From Selenomonas sputigena ATCC 35185 (GTDB lineage: Bacteria; Bacillota; Negativicutes; Selenomonadales; Selenomonadaceae): a stretch of 64,000 bases of DNA. A program made the translations under genes and the position numbers. This document shows positions 53,177 through 63,080 of this stretch, in pieces. Each line of letters opens with the position of its first letter. Position 1 is the stretch's first letter. The stretch is from contig NC_015437.1 of NCBI RefSeq assembly GCF_000208405.1, forward strand, positions 1,109,501-1,173,500, written 5' to 3'. The notes beneath the pieces are model-generated. The model made no database searches. It saw only the letters and a program-made list of their open reading frames with translations, and was not told where the DNA came from.

Positions 53177-54673
53177 TCAATCCCGGCCCTTGAGATACTC
53201 ATAAGAGAAATCTCTGTAGACGCGGCACAGCGCTTTTCGGCAGCCGAACCACAGCAGTCCTGCCATGACGAAGAAGCTGACGCTGTAGGCACTGTAGACG
53301 ATATGCATGGAGTGGATGCCGATCATGTACCAGCCCCAGCACCATGCGACGCGGAAGAAGCAGTAGGCGGCGAGTGCAGTCATCATGGGATAGAGAGTGT
53401 CGCCCAGACCGCGGATTGCGCCGATGTAGATCTGATTGATGCCGTAGAGCCAGTAGAAGGGGAACGTGTAGTAAACGGCATCAAGTGCATTTGCAGCAAC
53501 GGCGGGATCGTCGGTGAAGAGCGAGACGAGCGCAGGCGCCGCCAGACCTGCGATGAGCGCCATGCCCATTGCTCCGCCCGCCGCGAGGCGAAGGCTTATG
53601 CGAAGTCCAGCCCGCACGCGCGTAAGGTCGTGTGCACCGACGTTCTGCCCGATGAAACTTGTGAGCGCGATGCCGAACGCAAAGAGCGGATAATAGAGGA
53701 ATCCCTCGATGCGTGCATAGACGGTCATGCCCGCCATCGCCGCGTAGCCGAAGGAGTTGATGTACGTCTGGATGACGAGGGAGGAAAGGCTCATGAAGAC
53801 GGCTTGAAGCCCCGCGGGAATGCTTGTGCTGAGGATGGGCAGGAGATGGCTCAAAGCGAAGAAGGGGCGGCTAAAGCGCAGTTTCCATGTGCCGTGGAGA
53901 TGGAATAGTTTCCACAGGGCGAGCAGCGCCGCTGCATACTGCGCGAGGACGGTCGCGGCTGCCGCGCCTGCAATACCGCAGGGAATGACGATGAGCAGCA
54001 CGACGTCGAGCGCGATGTTGAGCACGACAGCGGCGGCGAGATAGTGGAGAGCGCTCGTCGTATTGCCCAGCGCTCTCAGGATGGCGCTCGCTGTATTGTA
54101 GAGCAGCTGTGCGAGGATACCGTAGAGCATGGTGTGCAGATAGAGGCTCGCTGCCGGGATGAGTTCGGCGGGCGTGGAGAGTGCCGCGAGCAGCTGCTCG
54201 GTCAGGATGATGCCGGCCGCCGTAAAGAGAGCGGCGAACAACGCGACGGTGATGAAGATGCTCTGTACGAGTGCGCTGAGACGCGCATAATCCTTTTTGC
54301 CGTAGAGGTGGGAGACGAGGACGCTGAGTCCCGCCGAGAAGCCGATGAAGAAATTGACGATGACGGATAGGATGAGGCTCGCTGTGCCAACTGCGGCAAG
54401 CGCCTGTGCGCCGAGTACCTGCCCGACGAGGGCAGTGTCCGCAATCGTGTAGAATTGCTGCAGGAGCTGCGAGAGCAGGATCGGCAGCATGAAGACGAGC
54501 AGCTGACGTGGGATTGCCCCGCGTGTAAAATCCTGCTGATCGGCGCTATGGAAGAGCAGGACGTGGAGGTGGTGCAGATTGTGATGCAGAAAGTCATAAG
54601 TGAGCGGATTGTGCACGCCGTAAATCCGCTCGCGATGCCGCAAAGCACGAAGTTTGCCAAGAATCTTGTCCAT
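53177..54673 (-). CDS. MATE-family multidrug/cation efflux transporter
   Basis: About 498 aa, twelve hydrophobic helices. The DFTRGAIPRQLLVFMLPILL start of helix 1 and the two MatE repeats (QQFYTIADTALVGQVLG; AGLQAVFMSLSSLVIQTYIN) are typical. Na+ or H+ antiport of organic cations is the family role. The start is uncertain: from ATG 54673 there are about 50 extra hydrophilic residues, His-rich (LHHNLHHLHVLLFH), before the normal N-terminus, and no SD is visible there. GTG 54691 would overlap the upstream gene. It appears coupled to the small gene at 54685-54915. Confidence 0.85.
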   Translation of the reverse strand: MDKILGKLRALRHRERIYGVHNPLTYDFLHHNLHHLHVLLFHSADQQDFTRGAIPRQLLVFMLPILLSQLLQQFYTIADTALVGQVLGAQALAAVGTASLILSVIVNFFIGFSAGLSVLVSHLYGKKDYARLSALVQSIFITVALFAALFTAAGIILTEQLLAALSTPAELIPAASLYLHTMLYGILAQLLYNTASAILRALGNTTSALHYLAAAVVLNIALDVVLLIVIPCGIAGAAAATVLAQYAAALLALWKLFHLHGTWKLRFSRPFFALSHLLPILSTSIPAGLQAVFMSLSSLVIQTYINSFGYAAMAGMTVYARIEGFLYYPLFAFGIALTSFIGQNVGAHDLTRVRAGLRISLRLAAGGAMGMALIAGLAAPALVSLFTDDPAVAANALDAVYYTFPFYWLYGINQIYIGAIRGLGDTLYPMMTALAAYCFFRVAWCWGWYMIGIHSMHIVYSAYSVSFFVMAGLLWFGCRKALCRVYRDFSYEYLKGRD

Positions 54674-54684
54674 AAAATTCGATT

Positions 54685-54915
54685 CTAGCACGAGCTTTTT
54701 CCGAGCCTTGGATGTGTGCTCGGGCGCAGGCTGCGGATTCTTATAAGCCGCAGTGCTTCTTTGATGTCTACATCGTCCCGCATATCACCCATTTCGTAGA
54801 CGCAGACAGGATCTTTGACGCCGATCTCGCTCGCGGGCATGTAGACGTATTCGGCGTTTTCTGCGTCACCGAAGATGAGGCCGCTTTTTAGCTCGGATTC
54901 AATGAGGGATGCCAT
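54685..54915 (-). CDS. Small protein of unknown function upstream of the MATE gene
   Basis: 76 aa, soluble, with an acidic N-terminal half (ELKSGLIFGDAENAEYVYMP) and an Arg-rich C-terminus. GGAGG is 6 nt before the ATG, which supports it as a real gene. Sits 21 bp after corA on the same strand and ends next to the MATE start. No family recognised. Confidence 0.6.
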   Translation of the reverse strand: MASLIESELKSGLIFGDAENAEYVYMPASEIGVKDPVCVYEMGDMRDDVDIKEALRLIRIRSLRPSTHPRLGKSSC

Positions 54916-54936
54916 ACTTGCCTCCGATTCGTAGCT

Positions 54937-55890
54937 TCAAAACATATTCTTGCGCCATAGGACATACGATGACGCTCCGGCGATGACGGCAGCGAGGATG
55001 GCGATGGAGAGGAATGCCGTCGAGTCGTCTGCCAGAGGGACGGGGACGTTCATGCCGAAGAAGCTCGATATGACCGTCGGAATCGCGAGGATGATCGTCA
55101 TGGCAGCGAGAAATTTCATCACGAGGTTCTGATTGTTCGAGATGATAGAAGAGAAAGTATCCGACATGCGCGCGAGAATCTTGTTATAAAGTTCGACCAT
55201 CTCGCGTGCCTGCTTGTTCTCGATGATGACATCTTCCAAAAGGTCTTCGTCCTCTTCGTAGATTTTGATGATGGGCGTCAGACTTTGGTTGGAGCGCAGA
55301 CGCAGAAGTTTGTCGAGCACGGCACCGTTGGAGCGCAGGGCTGCACTGAAATAGGTCAAGCCTTTCTGCAGTTCGAGGAGGCGCAGAATGTCGCTGTTTT
55401 CCATCGAGCGGCGCAGGTTCAGCTCGATTTCGTCCGAGTGTTTGTTGATCTGCCTGAGGTAGCGCAGATAGAAGGTCGCCGACTTGTAGAGGATCTGAAA
55501 GAGGAAGCGCGTCTTTTTGAACGTGCGGAAGAGCTTCGCCGTGTTCTCGTTGAATTCCGATAGGACGGGCGTATCCTCTAGGCAGACTGTGATGAAGTAA
55601 TCATCGGTCAGAATGATGGCGAGCGGCAACGTGTCATAGCTGTCCTGGCCGCGCATGACAGGGACATTGGTCAGTACCATGACGGAGTTGTCCTCGACAT
55701 CCGTATGGGAACGCTCCTCGTCATCGAGTGCGGAACGCAGAAAATCCGGCTCGACTTCTGTGAGGTTGCTGACAACCTTGAGTTCGTAGGGCGTGGGGTC
55801 GATGATGTTGATCCATGCGCCCTTTTCGAGTGTCTTGAGCGTCAGTGGCTGCAGAGGACCGCTCTCAAGGGACTTGAAGATTTTGAGCAT
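54937..55890 (-). CDS. CorA-family divalent cation (Mg2+) channel
   Basis: 317 aa. Long cytoplasmic N-terminal domain with a stalk helix, two C-terminal transmembrane helices (MKFLAAMTIILAIPTVISSF and AFLSIAILAAVIAGASSYVL), and the selectivity motif GMN in FFGMNVP between them. Lys/Arg-rich end RKNMF. SD AAAGGAG lies about 12 nt before the ATG. A leader of about 165 nt precedes it. Confidence 0.92.
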   Translation of the reverse strand: MLKIFKSLESGPLQPLTLKTLEKGAWINIIDPTPYELKVVSNLTEVEPDFLRSALDDEERSHTDVEDNSVMVLTNVPVMRGQDSYDTLPLAIILTDDYFITVCLEDTPVLSEFNENTAKLFRTFKKTRFLFQILYKSATFYLRYLRQINKHSDEIELNLRRSMENSDILRLLELQKGLTYFSAALRSNGAVLDKLLRLRSNQSLTPIIKIYEEDEDLLEDVIIENKQAREMVELYNKILARMSDTFSSIISNNQNLVMKFLAAMTIILAIPTVISSFFGMNVPVPLADDSTAFLSIAILAAVIAGASSYVLWRKNMF

Positions 55891-56089
55891 AGACAGGGAG
55901 TCTCCTTTCGTGGAACCTCCCTGGATTCAAAAGCAGGATGCTTTGAGAAAAAAGGAGGATTCCGAGCGTTTTCTTTTTATTTGTCGTGCAACTAGGGTGA
56001 TCTCCGTCCATTTCCTCACCAGCTTTCCTTAACACAAATACGAACAACGATGATTCTTTTAGCTTACTCCAGAGAAGCGCTTTCGTCAA
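55891..56089 (-). promoter_or_regulatory. Promoter and long untranslated leader of the corA-family gene
   Basis: Minus strand -35 TTGACG (56089-56084), 17-bp spacer, -10 TAAGCT (56066-56061). The predicted leader of about 165 nt contains a GGTGA...TCACC stem and mutually exclusive pairings of GGAATCCTCC with a later GGAGGTTCC next to the SD. It could be a metal-sensing leader. It does not show a convincing M-box core, so no riboswitch class is assigned. Confidence 0.35.
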
Positions 56090-56131
56090 CTGTTTAAGTA
56101 CGTTTTTGGCGTTTTTGGGAAACAATTATCC

Positions 56132-56160
56132 TTGAATCCCAAGAGAAAAAGCGTTAAAAT
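56132..56160 (+). promoter_or_regulatory. Promoter of the dehydratase-activase gene
   Basis: TTGAAT (56132-56137), 17-bp spacer, TAAAAT (56155-56160). A small CGGCAG...CTGCCG stem (56194-56211) follows in the leader of about 90 nt. Divergent from the corA leader. Nothing else is seen in the 364-bp spacer. Confidence 0.65.
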
Positions 56161-56254
56161 ACAAGAATGGGTTTGAGACTGAATCATACGTTGCGGCAGG
56201 TCGGTCTGCCGATATTTCCAGCATATATTATCCTAGATTTTAGGCGGTGAGTTC

Positions 56255-59200
56255 ATGAATTCTATATTTGATGTGGGGATCGACATCGGCTCGACGACGA
56301 TCAAGCTCGTCGTCCTCGATCATGAGAAGAAGATCGTGTTCAAAAACTACGCACGCCATTTTTCCGAGATCGGCGCTTCCCTCTGCGAGAATCTGGCAAG
56401 CCTCAAGAAGATCGTCGGCGGTGAGAAGTTTTCTTTTGCACTGACCGGCTCGGCGGGCATGGGCGTCGCACAGCATATCGGGCTGCCTTTCGTGCAGGAG
56501 GTCATCGCGTGCGCTTCAGCTGTGAGGTCGCTGATTCCCGAGACGGATACAGTCGTTGAGCTTGGCGGCGAGGACGCCAAGGTGACGTACTTCGGCGATG
56601 CGCCTGAACAGCGCATGAACGGCGTCTGTGCAGGCGGCACGGGTTCTTTCATCGATCACATGGCGTCGCTTCTTTCGACGGATGCGGCAGGACTCAATGC
56701 ACTCGCGGAGAAGGGGAAGCAGATCTATACGATTGCTTCTCGTTGCGGCGTCTTTGCCAAGACAGATATCCAGGCTCTGATGAACGACGGTGCGGAAAAG
56801 GCGGACATTGCCCTTTCCGTTTTTCAGGCTGTCGTCAATCAGACGATCAGCAATCTCGCGCAGGGGCGTCCGATTGCGGGCAATGTCGCGTTTCTCGGCG
56901 GACCGCTGCACTTCCTTCCCGTTCTCAGACAACGCTTCATCGAGACGCTGCAGCTTGCCCCCGAGAACGTCGTCGATGCACCCGATGGGAATTTTTTTGT
57001 CGCGCTCGGTGCGGCACTCTCGGAGGAGACTGAGGTCGTCGATATGGCGCGCCTGGAAGAGAGCATGGAGAAGGCGCGCGACGTGGCGGCGAAGGAGACG
57101 CGGCAGGCGGACTTCACGCTCTTTTCCAATGCGGCGGACTATGCGGCATTCAAGGAGCGCCATGACCGCGCAAAGGTGCGGCGCGGCGATCTTGCCGCGT
57201 ATGAAGGGCCGATCTACATCGGCATTGACGCCGGATCGACGACGACGAAGCTCGCGGCGATCGGTACGGAGCGCGAGCTTCTCTACACGTCGTACGGCAG
57301 CAACCAAGGGTCGCCGCTTCATACGGTCATTCGTGAACTGAAGGGGCTTTACGCTGCGATGAACGAAAGGACGTACATCGCGGGCGCACTTACGACGGGT
57401 TATGGTGAGGCGATCGTCAAGGCGGCGATTCACGCGGATGCGGGCGAGGTTGAGACGTTCGCCCATCTGCGTGCGGCGCAGGAGTTTTGCCCCGAGGTCA
57501 CGTTCGTCATGGACATCGGCGGGCAGGACATGAAATGTTTCTTCGTCAAGGACGGCAGCATCGGCAACATCACGCTCAACGAGGCCTGTTCGGCGGGATG
57601 CGGTTCCTTCATCGAGAATTTCGCGCAGGGACTCAACATGACGGCGGGGGAGTTCGCCGCCATGGCGATGGAGTCGAAAGCGCCCGTCGATCTCGGCACG
57701 CGCTGCACGGTCTTCATGAATTCCAAGGTCAAGCAGGCGCAGAAGGACGGAGCGGCGGTCAGCGACATATCAGCAGGCATCGCTTTTTCCGTCATCAAGA
57801 ACGCGCTCTTTAAGGTCATGCAGCTCAAGGATGTCAAGGAGCTTGGCGAGCATATCGTCGTGCAGGGCGGCACATTCTACAACGATGCTGTCCTGCGTTC
57901 GATGGAAAAGCTCATCGAGCGTGATGTCGTGCGTCCCGATATCTCGGGTCTCATGGGCGCGTATGGCGCGGCGATTCTCGCACAGGAGGAGGGGCTTGAG
58001 CGCTCTTCGATACTCGCTGCCGATGCGCTGGAAGACTTTTCTGTATCGACCAGTTCGTACCGCTGCAGGCATTGCGGCAATCAATGCCTGATCACCATGC
58101 AGAAGTTCAGCGACGGCGGCAAGTACTTCACGGGCAACCGCTGCGAGCGCGGCATCGGCAAGGCGAAGCGCGAGGAGCGGGAGACGGCGAACATCTACGA
58201 TTACAAGTACAAGCGCCTCTTCGCCTACTACAAGCCGCTGACGGGCGCCGCCGCGCCGCGCGGTGCGATCGGGCTACCGCGCGGACTCAACATGTACGAG
58301 GACTATCCTTTCTGGTTCACCTTCTTCACGCAGCTTGGCTACGAGGTCGTGCTGTCGGACAAGTCGTCGGCGGCGCTCTACTACAAGGGCATGGCGACGG
58401 TGCCGTCGGATTCCTTATGCTATCCGGCGAAGCTTGTGCACGGGCATATCATGGATCTCGTGGAAAAGGGCGTCCGAAAGATTTTTTATCCGTGCATCCC
58501 TTTCAATGTCATCGACGAGCAGCATCCGGGCGACAATCACTACAACTGCCCGGTCGTTGCGTCCTATGCAGAGAATATCCGCGCCAATATGGACGTGCTG
58601 CGCGAAAAGAACATCGAGTTTCTGCAGCCTTTTTTGCCGCTTGACGACAAGAAGCGCATGGTTGAGCGCCTTTTTGAGGAACTCGGCGCTTCCGAAGGTC
58701 TTTCTAAGGGCGAGATCAAGGAGGCGGCATTCGCTGCCTACGCGGAACTTGAGAACTACAAGCAGGACGTGCGCGATTACGGCGTGAGCATTCTGCGCGA
58801 GATCGAGCGCACGAAGCAGCCTGCCGTCATGCTCGTCGGCAGGCCGTACCACATTGACCCTGAGATTCATCATGGCATATCCGACATGATCGCTTCCTAC
58901 GGTCTTGCCATCCTGTCGGAGGATGCCGTCTATCATCTGCCGGTCAAGGGTGCGGGACTCAACATCGTCAATCAATGGAGCTATCACGCACGCCTTTACC
59001 ACGCGGCGCATTTCGTCGCCGAGCATGAAAACTTGACGCTCATCCAGCTCAGTTCCTTCGGCTGCGGACTCGATGCTGTGACGACGGGGCAGGTCAAGTC
59101 GATTCTCGAAAGCCATCATCATATCTACACGATGATCAAGCTCGACGAGGTCAGCAACCTCGGTGCGGCTCGCATACGCCTGCGCTCTTTGATCGCGGCT

Positions 59201-60508
59201 CTCGCACGCCGCAGGAAGACGCCGTTTCAGCCAGCGGCCGCCGAGGAGCGTCCGCGCTTCACGGAGGAGTGCCGCCGCACGCATACGATTCTCGCGCCGC
59301 AGCTTGCACCGATTCATTTCAGCCTCGTGCGCCCGGTGCTCGAAAAGCATGGCTATAAGGTCGTCGTGCCGGCTCTGCCGGATAAGGCAGCGATCGACCT
59401 CGGGCTGCGCTATGTGAACAACGACATGTGCTATCCCGCCATCGTCGTCATCGGTCAGCTGCTCGCCGCGCTGAAATCGGGCGAGTACGATCCCGATCAC
59501 ACGTCGATCCTGCTGTTTCAGACGTGCGGACCGTGCCGTGCGACGAACTATATGGCACTGATGCGCCAAGCGCTGAAGTATGCAGGCTATCCGCAGGTGC
59601 CTGTATTCGCGTGTTGGGGACTCGAAACGGATGCGTTTTCTCTCGACCGAAGCTGCTTCGTCGATGCGATCAAGGCGTTCCTTTACGGCGACTTGCTGCA
59701 AAAGCTGAGAAATGCGACACTGCCGTACGAGAAGGAGCGGGGAGCGGCGGAGCGGCTGTATGAAAAGTGGCATGAAAAGTGCCTTGCCGAGCTTATGGAT
59801 GGAAGCTATTTCAAGTATGCGGACACGGTCAGGCGCATGGTGCAGGAGTTTGATGCTCTGCCGCTCGTCGAGGGGATCTGGAAGCCGAAAGTCGGCATTG
59901 TCGGTGAGATTCTCGTCAAGTATCATCCCGTGGCGAACAACCACATCGAGGAGGTCTTGATCGAGGAGGGTGCCGAGGTCGTCATGCCGGACTTTGCGGA
60001 CTTCTTCCTTTATATGGCGTACGATTCCATCGTCGAGCGCGAGCTTTTTGCGGGCAGGCTCAAGGACAAGCTGTTTGCGCAGATGTTTATCAGCCTCGTC
60101 GAGTTCTTCCGCCGCCCTATGAGAAAGGCGCTGAAGAAGAGCCGTCGCTTCACGCCGCCGTACAAGATTGGTGAAACGGCGCGTCTCGCGAAGAAGCATG
60201 TGTCGCTCGGCAATATGGCGGGCGAGGGCTGGTTCCTCACGGGTGAGATGGTCAAGCTCATCCATGAGGGCGTGCCGAATGTCGTCTGCCTGCAGCCCTT
60301 CGGCTGCCTGCCGAACCACATCACGGGCAAGGGCGTCATTCACAGTCTCCGAAGTGATTACAAGGGGGCGAACATCGTGGCGATTGACTGCGATCCCGGC
60401 TCTTCGGAGGTCAATCAGCTCAACCGCATCAAGTTGATGCTGGCCGTCGCCAAGGAGCGGAATCCGCATCGCGTCTCTGTTCCGGCGAACGACGCTGAGC
60501 GGCGCTGA
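56255..60508 (+). CDS. Giant 2-hydroxyacyl-CoA dehydratase activase-related protein (BadF/BadG + DUF2229 + dehydratase-like)
   Basis: 1417 aa. Two ASKHA ATPase (BadF/BcrA/HgdC-type) domains in tandem: GIDIGSTTIKLVVLD (residue 8) and GIDAGSTTTKLAAIG (about residue 325). Each carries a Cys-containing loop (VCAGGTGSFIDHM; ACSAGCGSFIENF) and a second Cys (SRCGVFAKTD; TRCTVFMNSK) where activators bind a shared 4Fe-4S cluster. Residues from about 650 form DUF2229, and the C-terminal third has dehydratase-like Cys motifs (QTCGPCRATNYMALMRQALK; FGCGLDAV; PFGCLPNHI). Family proteins of this size are common in anaerobes but their substrate is unproven. ATG with GGCGGTGAG upstream. Confidence 0.88.
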   Translation: MNSIFDVGIDIGSTTIKLVVLDHEKKIVFKNYARHFSEIGASLCENLASLKKIVGGEKFSFALTGSAGMGVAQHIGLPFVQEVIACASAVRSLIPETDTVVELGGEDAKVTYFGDAPEQRMNGVCAGGTGSFIDHMASLLSTDAAGLNALAEKGKQIYTIASRCGVFAKTDIQALMNDGAEKADIALSVFQAVVNQTISNLAQGRPIAGNVAFLGGPLHFLPVLRQRFIETLQLAPENVVDAPDGNFFVALGAALSEETEVVDMARLEESMEKARDVAAKETRQADFTLFSNAADYAAFKERHDRAKVRRGDLAAYEGPIYIGIDAGSTTTKLAAIGTERELLYTSYGSNQGSPLHTVIRELKGLYAAMNERTYIAGALTTGYGEAIVKAAIHADAGEVETFAHLRAAQEFCPEVTFVMDIGGQDMKCFFVKDGSIGNITLNEACSAGCGSFIENFAQGLNMTAGEFAAMAMESKAPVDLGTRCTVFMNSKVKQAQKDGAAVSDISAGIAFSVIKNALFKVMQLKDVKELGEHIVVQGGTFYNDAVLRSMEKLIERDVVRPDISGLMGAYGAAILAQEEGLERSSILAADALEDFSVSTSSYRCRHCGNQCLITMQKFSDGGKYFTGNRCERGIGKAKREERETANIYDYKYKRLFAYYKPLTGAAAPRGAIGLPRGLNMYEDYPFWFTFFTQLGYEVVLSDKSSAALYYKGMATVPSDSLCYPAKLVHGHIMDLVEKGVRKIFYPCIPFNVIDEQHPGDNHYNCPVVASYAENIRANMDVLREKNIEFLQPFLPLDDKKRMVERLFEELGASEGLSKGEIKEAAFAAYAELENYKQDVRDYGVSILREIERTKQPAVMLVGRPYHIDPEIHHGISDMIASYGLAILSEDAVYHLPVKGAGLNIVNQWSYHARLYHAAHFVAEHENLTLIQLSSFGCGLDAVTTGQVKSILESHHHIYTMIKLDEVSNLGAARIRLRSLIAALARRRKTPFQPAAAEERPRFTEECRRTHTILAPQLAPIHFSLVRPVLEKHGYKVVVPALPDKAAIDLGLRYVNNDMCYPAIVVIGQLLAALKSGEYDPDHTSILLFQTCGPCRATNYMALMRQALKYAGYPQVPVFACWGLETDAFSLDRSCFVDAIKAFLYGDLLQKLRNATLPYEKERGAAERLYEKWHEKCLAELMDGSYFKYADTVRRMVQEFDALPLVEGIWKPKVGIVGEILVKYHPVANNHIEEVLIEEGAEVVMPDFADFFLYMAYDSIVERELFAGRLKDKLFAQMFISLVEFFRRPMRKALKKSRRFTPPYKIGETARLAKKHVSLGNMAGEGWFLTGEMVKLIHEGVPNVVCLQPFGCLPNHITGKGVIHSLRSDYKGANIVAIDCDPGSSEVNQLNRIKLMLAVAKERNPHRVSVPANDAERR

Positions 60509-60516
60509 CGGTTTCG

Positions 60517-61767
60517 GTGAACGATATGGTCTTGCAGAAAAAGTATAAGGCGACGCTCGCGCTTTCTGTCAGCGTCATCGGCACGCTCGCCGTCCTGCCT
60601 ATGGTCGGCAGCGGGTTCTTCTGGGATCTTCTGGAGGCGGCGTTCCTCGCCTCGACCGTCGGCGGACTTGCCGACTGGTTCGCCGTCACGGCGATCTTCC
60701 GAAAACCATTGGGCATATCCTACCGCACGGATATCCTGCGCCGGAATCGCACGCGCATCATGCAGGCGCTCGTCGACTATGCTGCCAACGATCTTCTGAG
60801 TGCGGCGAACATCATGGCTGTAGCGAGGAAGATCGACATGGCGCAGATGTTCGTCGCCTATCTTGAAGAGCGCGGCGGGCGCGAGCGGATCAAAGACATC
60901 TCCTTCGCCGTACTTTTGCGTGCGGCTGAGACGATGGATGCGGCGCATGTAGCCGAGCGCATCTGGCCGGCGATTCGTGAGAGCTTTAAGAGTTTTCCTT
61001 TGGAAAAATTCCTGCTGCGCTTCTTCGACATGCTTGCCGAAGAGACGAATAGCGCACGCATCCTGCATGTGGCACTTCGCGCCGTGCGCCGAACGCTGCA
61101 TGACGCGAAGATGCAGGAGGTGCTGCTGGAAAACATTCGCGAGCTGCGCGAGCGGTATGAAAGACAGGCATCGCTTCGAGCGACAGTCATTCAGGCGATG
61201 GATTTGAGTGATGAGCGCTTGCGGGAAATCGCGGTGAGGCACATGGACGCCTATATCAGCTCCATGCTCAAGGGCGAGGGAGAGGCGTATGAGCGCCTTG
61301 CAGCAGAATTCCGTTCACTGTTGCATTCCCTCGGCAAAAACGATTCGCTGAAACAGGCGATTGCAAAGTGGAAGGAAACGTCCTTCGAACGGATCGATCT
61401 TTCGGAACAGTTTGCCCTTTGGCTGGAGCGCAACGCCAAGGGGGAGACGCCCTTTTGGCGCGAACCGTTCTTTCTTCTTGTAGACGGCAAGATTGACGAG
61501 TTCATCAAGAGGAAGAGTCTGCAAAGGCGTGCGGACGCCATGTTCAAGAATCTTCTTGAAGCGGAGCTGAACGATCATCACGCTTTCATCACGCAGATGG
61601 TCAAGGCACGGCTGGAGGATTTCTCCGACGACGAGCTCATCGCCTTCGTGGAGAGCCGCGTCGATGACGATCTGCAGATGATTCGCATCAATGGTTCCGT
61701 CGTTGGAGCGATGGCGGGCATGGCACTTTTCCTCATCGCATACTTTGTGGAAAAGGCGGTGGGCTGA
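60517..61767 (+). CDS. DUF445 (YheB-like) membrane protein, paralog 1
   Basis: About 416 aa. N-terminal hydrophobic segment (LALSVSVIGTLAVLPMVG) and the family motif GGLADWFAVTAIFRKPLGIS. A long helical middle follows, then a C-terminal motif DDDLQMIRINGSVVGAMAGM preceding a final membrane helix (ALFLIAYFVEKAVG). GTG 60517 or ATG 60526 may be the start; the latter has GGTGA 6 nt upstream. The stop overlaps the start of the second paralog, so the two are coupled. Confidence 0.85.
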   Translation: MNDMVLQKKYKATLALSVSVIGTLAVLPMVGSGFFWDLLEAAFLASTVGGLADWFAVTAIFRKPLGISYRTDILRRNRTRIMQALVDYAANDLLSAANIMAVARKIDMAQMFVAYLEERGGRERIKDISFAVLLRAAETMDAAHVAERIWPAIRESFKSFPLEKFLLRFFDMLAEETNSARILHVALRAVRRTLHDAKMQEVLLENIRELRERYERQASLRATVIQAMDLSDERLREIAVRHMDAYISSMLKGEGEAYERLAAEFRSLLHSLGKNDSLKQAIAKWKETSFERIDLSEQFALWLERNAKGETPFWREPFFLLVDGKIDEFIKRKSLQRRADAMFKNLLEAELNDHHAFITQMVKARLEDFSDDELIAFVESRVDDDLQMIRINGSVVGAMAGMALFLIAYFVEKAVG

Positions 61768-63062
61768 TGTTTTGGCGTTCGTGGAACAAGGCGGACAAGA
61801 CGCTGCTCTTTGCCGCTGTCGTATTCTTCTTGGCGCTCGCGTTGGTCATCGCATATCCGAAGAGTCTCTTGGCGCGAGGCTTTCTCGCTTGTGCCGACGC
61901 TGCGCTCGTCGGCGGCATCGCCGACTGGTTCGCCGTGACGGCGCTCTTCAAGAAGCCGCTGGGCTTCCCGTGGCATACGGCGCTTTTGCCGCGCCGCCGC
62001 GAGTCCTTTATCGAAGCTTCGGTCACGCTCGTGCAGAAGGAGTTTTTTTCACGCCGCAAGATTTTCCAAGCCTTGCAGCACATCGACCTCGTCGCTCGCT
62101 TGCTTGAGTTTCTTCGGCGAGAGGATGTGCAGGAAAAGCTCGTCGCACAGTTCCTGCACTATGTGCGCAGTTTCGCCATGCACATCGATCGCGAGAAGCA
62201 GGCGAATGCCTTTGCGGACGAGATGCGCAGCGAACTGAAGCGGTCGCGTCCCGAAGAAATTTTTTCTTTGATCGGACGCTGGATGCGCGACGATGAGCGC
62301 GACCATGTGCTCGTCGCGCGGGCGGCGCAGTTTCTTGCCGAGAAAGCTGCTGCCCCTGAGTTTTCCCGAAGGGTCGAGGACCTGCTCTTCAACTATGCGA
62401 AGGAAAATGCCAGGAGCACTTGGGACAAGTTCCTGCTCGGCATCGGGCAGATCGCGGACGTCGTAAACTTCGCCGATCTCGCTCACCTCGTGCGCCATCA
62501 GGCCTTGACCGTACTGACGGAATTGGCCGAGAAGGATTCGGCGCTGCAGAGGGAATTTCTTGCAGTATGTTATGAGAAGGCGGAGGAGCTTTGTGCCGAC
62601 GAGGAGTTTCGTGCCTTCTCGCTGGAGCTGCGCGACGCCATGCTCAGAGGGCTGCCGCTTGAAGAAGCGATCGAGCGAAGTTTGGCGTTTGTGCAGAAGC
62701 ATTTCTTCTTGGCGCGGGGCAGGCATAGATTTGACACAGTACTTCCTCTCTTGCGCGAGAAATTCTCTGCTGTCCTCGTCGAAGAGCTGCGGCGTGCGCT
62801 TGCGCTCGTCGGAAAGGATGAGAAGATGCAGCGTGCGATCGACCGTCTGCTCTACGATCTCGCGGCGCGTTCGGCGCTCGCGGCGCAGGATCTCGTCGCC
62901 GTCATCGTGCGCGACGTGCTCGCGCGTCTGACGGACGAGCAGCTCAACCATCTCGTCTACGACAAGGTGGAGCCTGATCTCCTGTGGATTCGCATGAATG
63001 GATCCATCGTTGGCGCGGGTCTGGGGCTTGTCATCTTCGTTTTATTGCAGCTTGTCCATTGA
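61767..63062 (+). CDS. DUF445 (YheB-like) membrane protein, paralog 2
   Basis: 431 aa with the same architecture: N-terminal membrane segment (FAAVVFFLALALVIAYPKSL), VGGIADWFAVTALFKKPLGF, helical middle, and C-terminal LLWIRMNGSIVGAGLGLVIF membrane helix. Divergent in the middle from paralog 1, so not a recent duplication. YheB of Bacillus affects forespore/envelope morphology; a role in the envelope is plausible here but unproven. The start overlaps the stop of paralog 1. Confidence 0.87.
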   Translation: MFWRSWNKADKTLLFAAVVFFLALALVIAYPKSLLARGFLACADAALVGGIADWFAVTALFKKPLGFPWHTALLPRRRESFIEASVTLVQKEFFSRRKIFQALQHIDLVARLLEFLRREDVQEKLVAQFLHYVRSFAMHIDREKQANAFADEMRSELKRSRPEEIFSLIGRWMRDDERDHVLVARAAQFLAEKAAAPEFSRRVEDLLFNYAKENARSTWDKFLLGIGQIADVVNFADLAHLVRHQALTVLTELAEKDSALQREFLAVCYEKAEELCADEEFRAFSLELRDAMLRGLPLEEAIERSLAFVQKHFFLARGRHRFDTVLPLLREKFSAVLVEELRRALALVGKDEKMQRAIDRLLYDLAARSALAAQDLVAVIVRDVLARLTDEQLNHLVYDKVEPDLLWIRMNGSIVGAGLGLVIFVLLQLVH

Positions 63063-63080
63063 ATATAATGAGGTGATTTC

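Noticed and set aside
55891-56089. M-box magnesium riboswitch before the corA-family gene
   Set aside because: A GGTGAGG element is present but the remaining conserved core and terminator arrangement could not be matched. Kept only as an unassigned leader.
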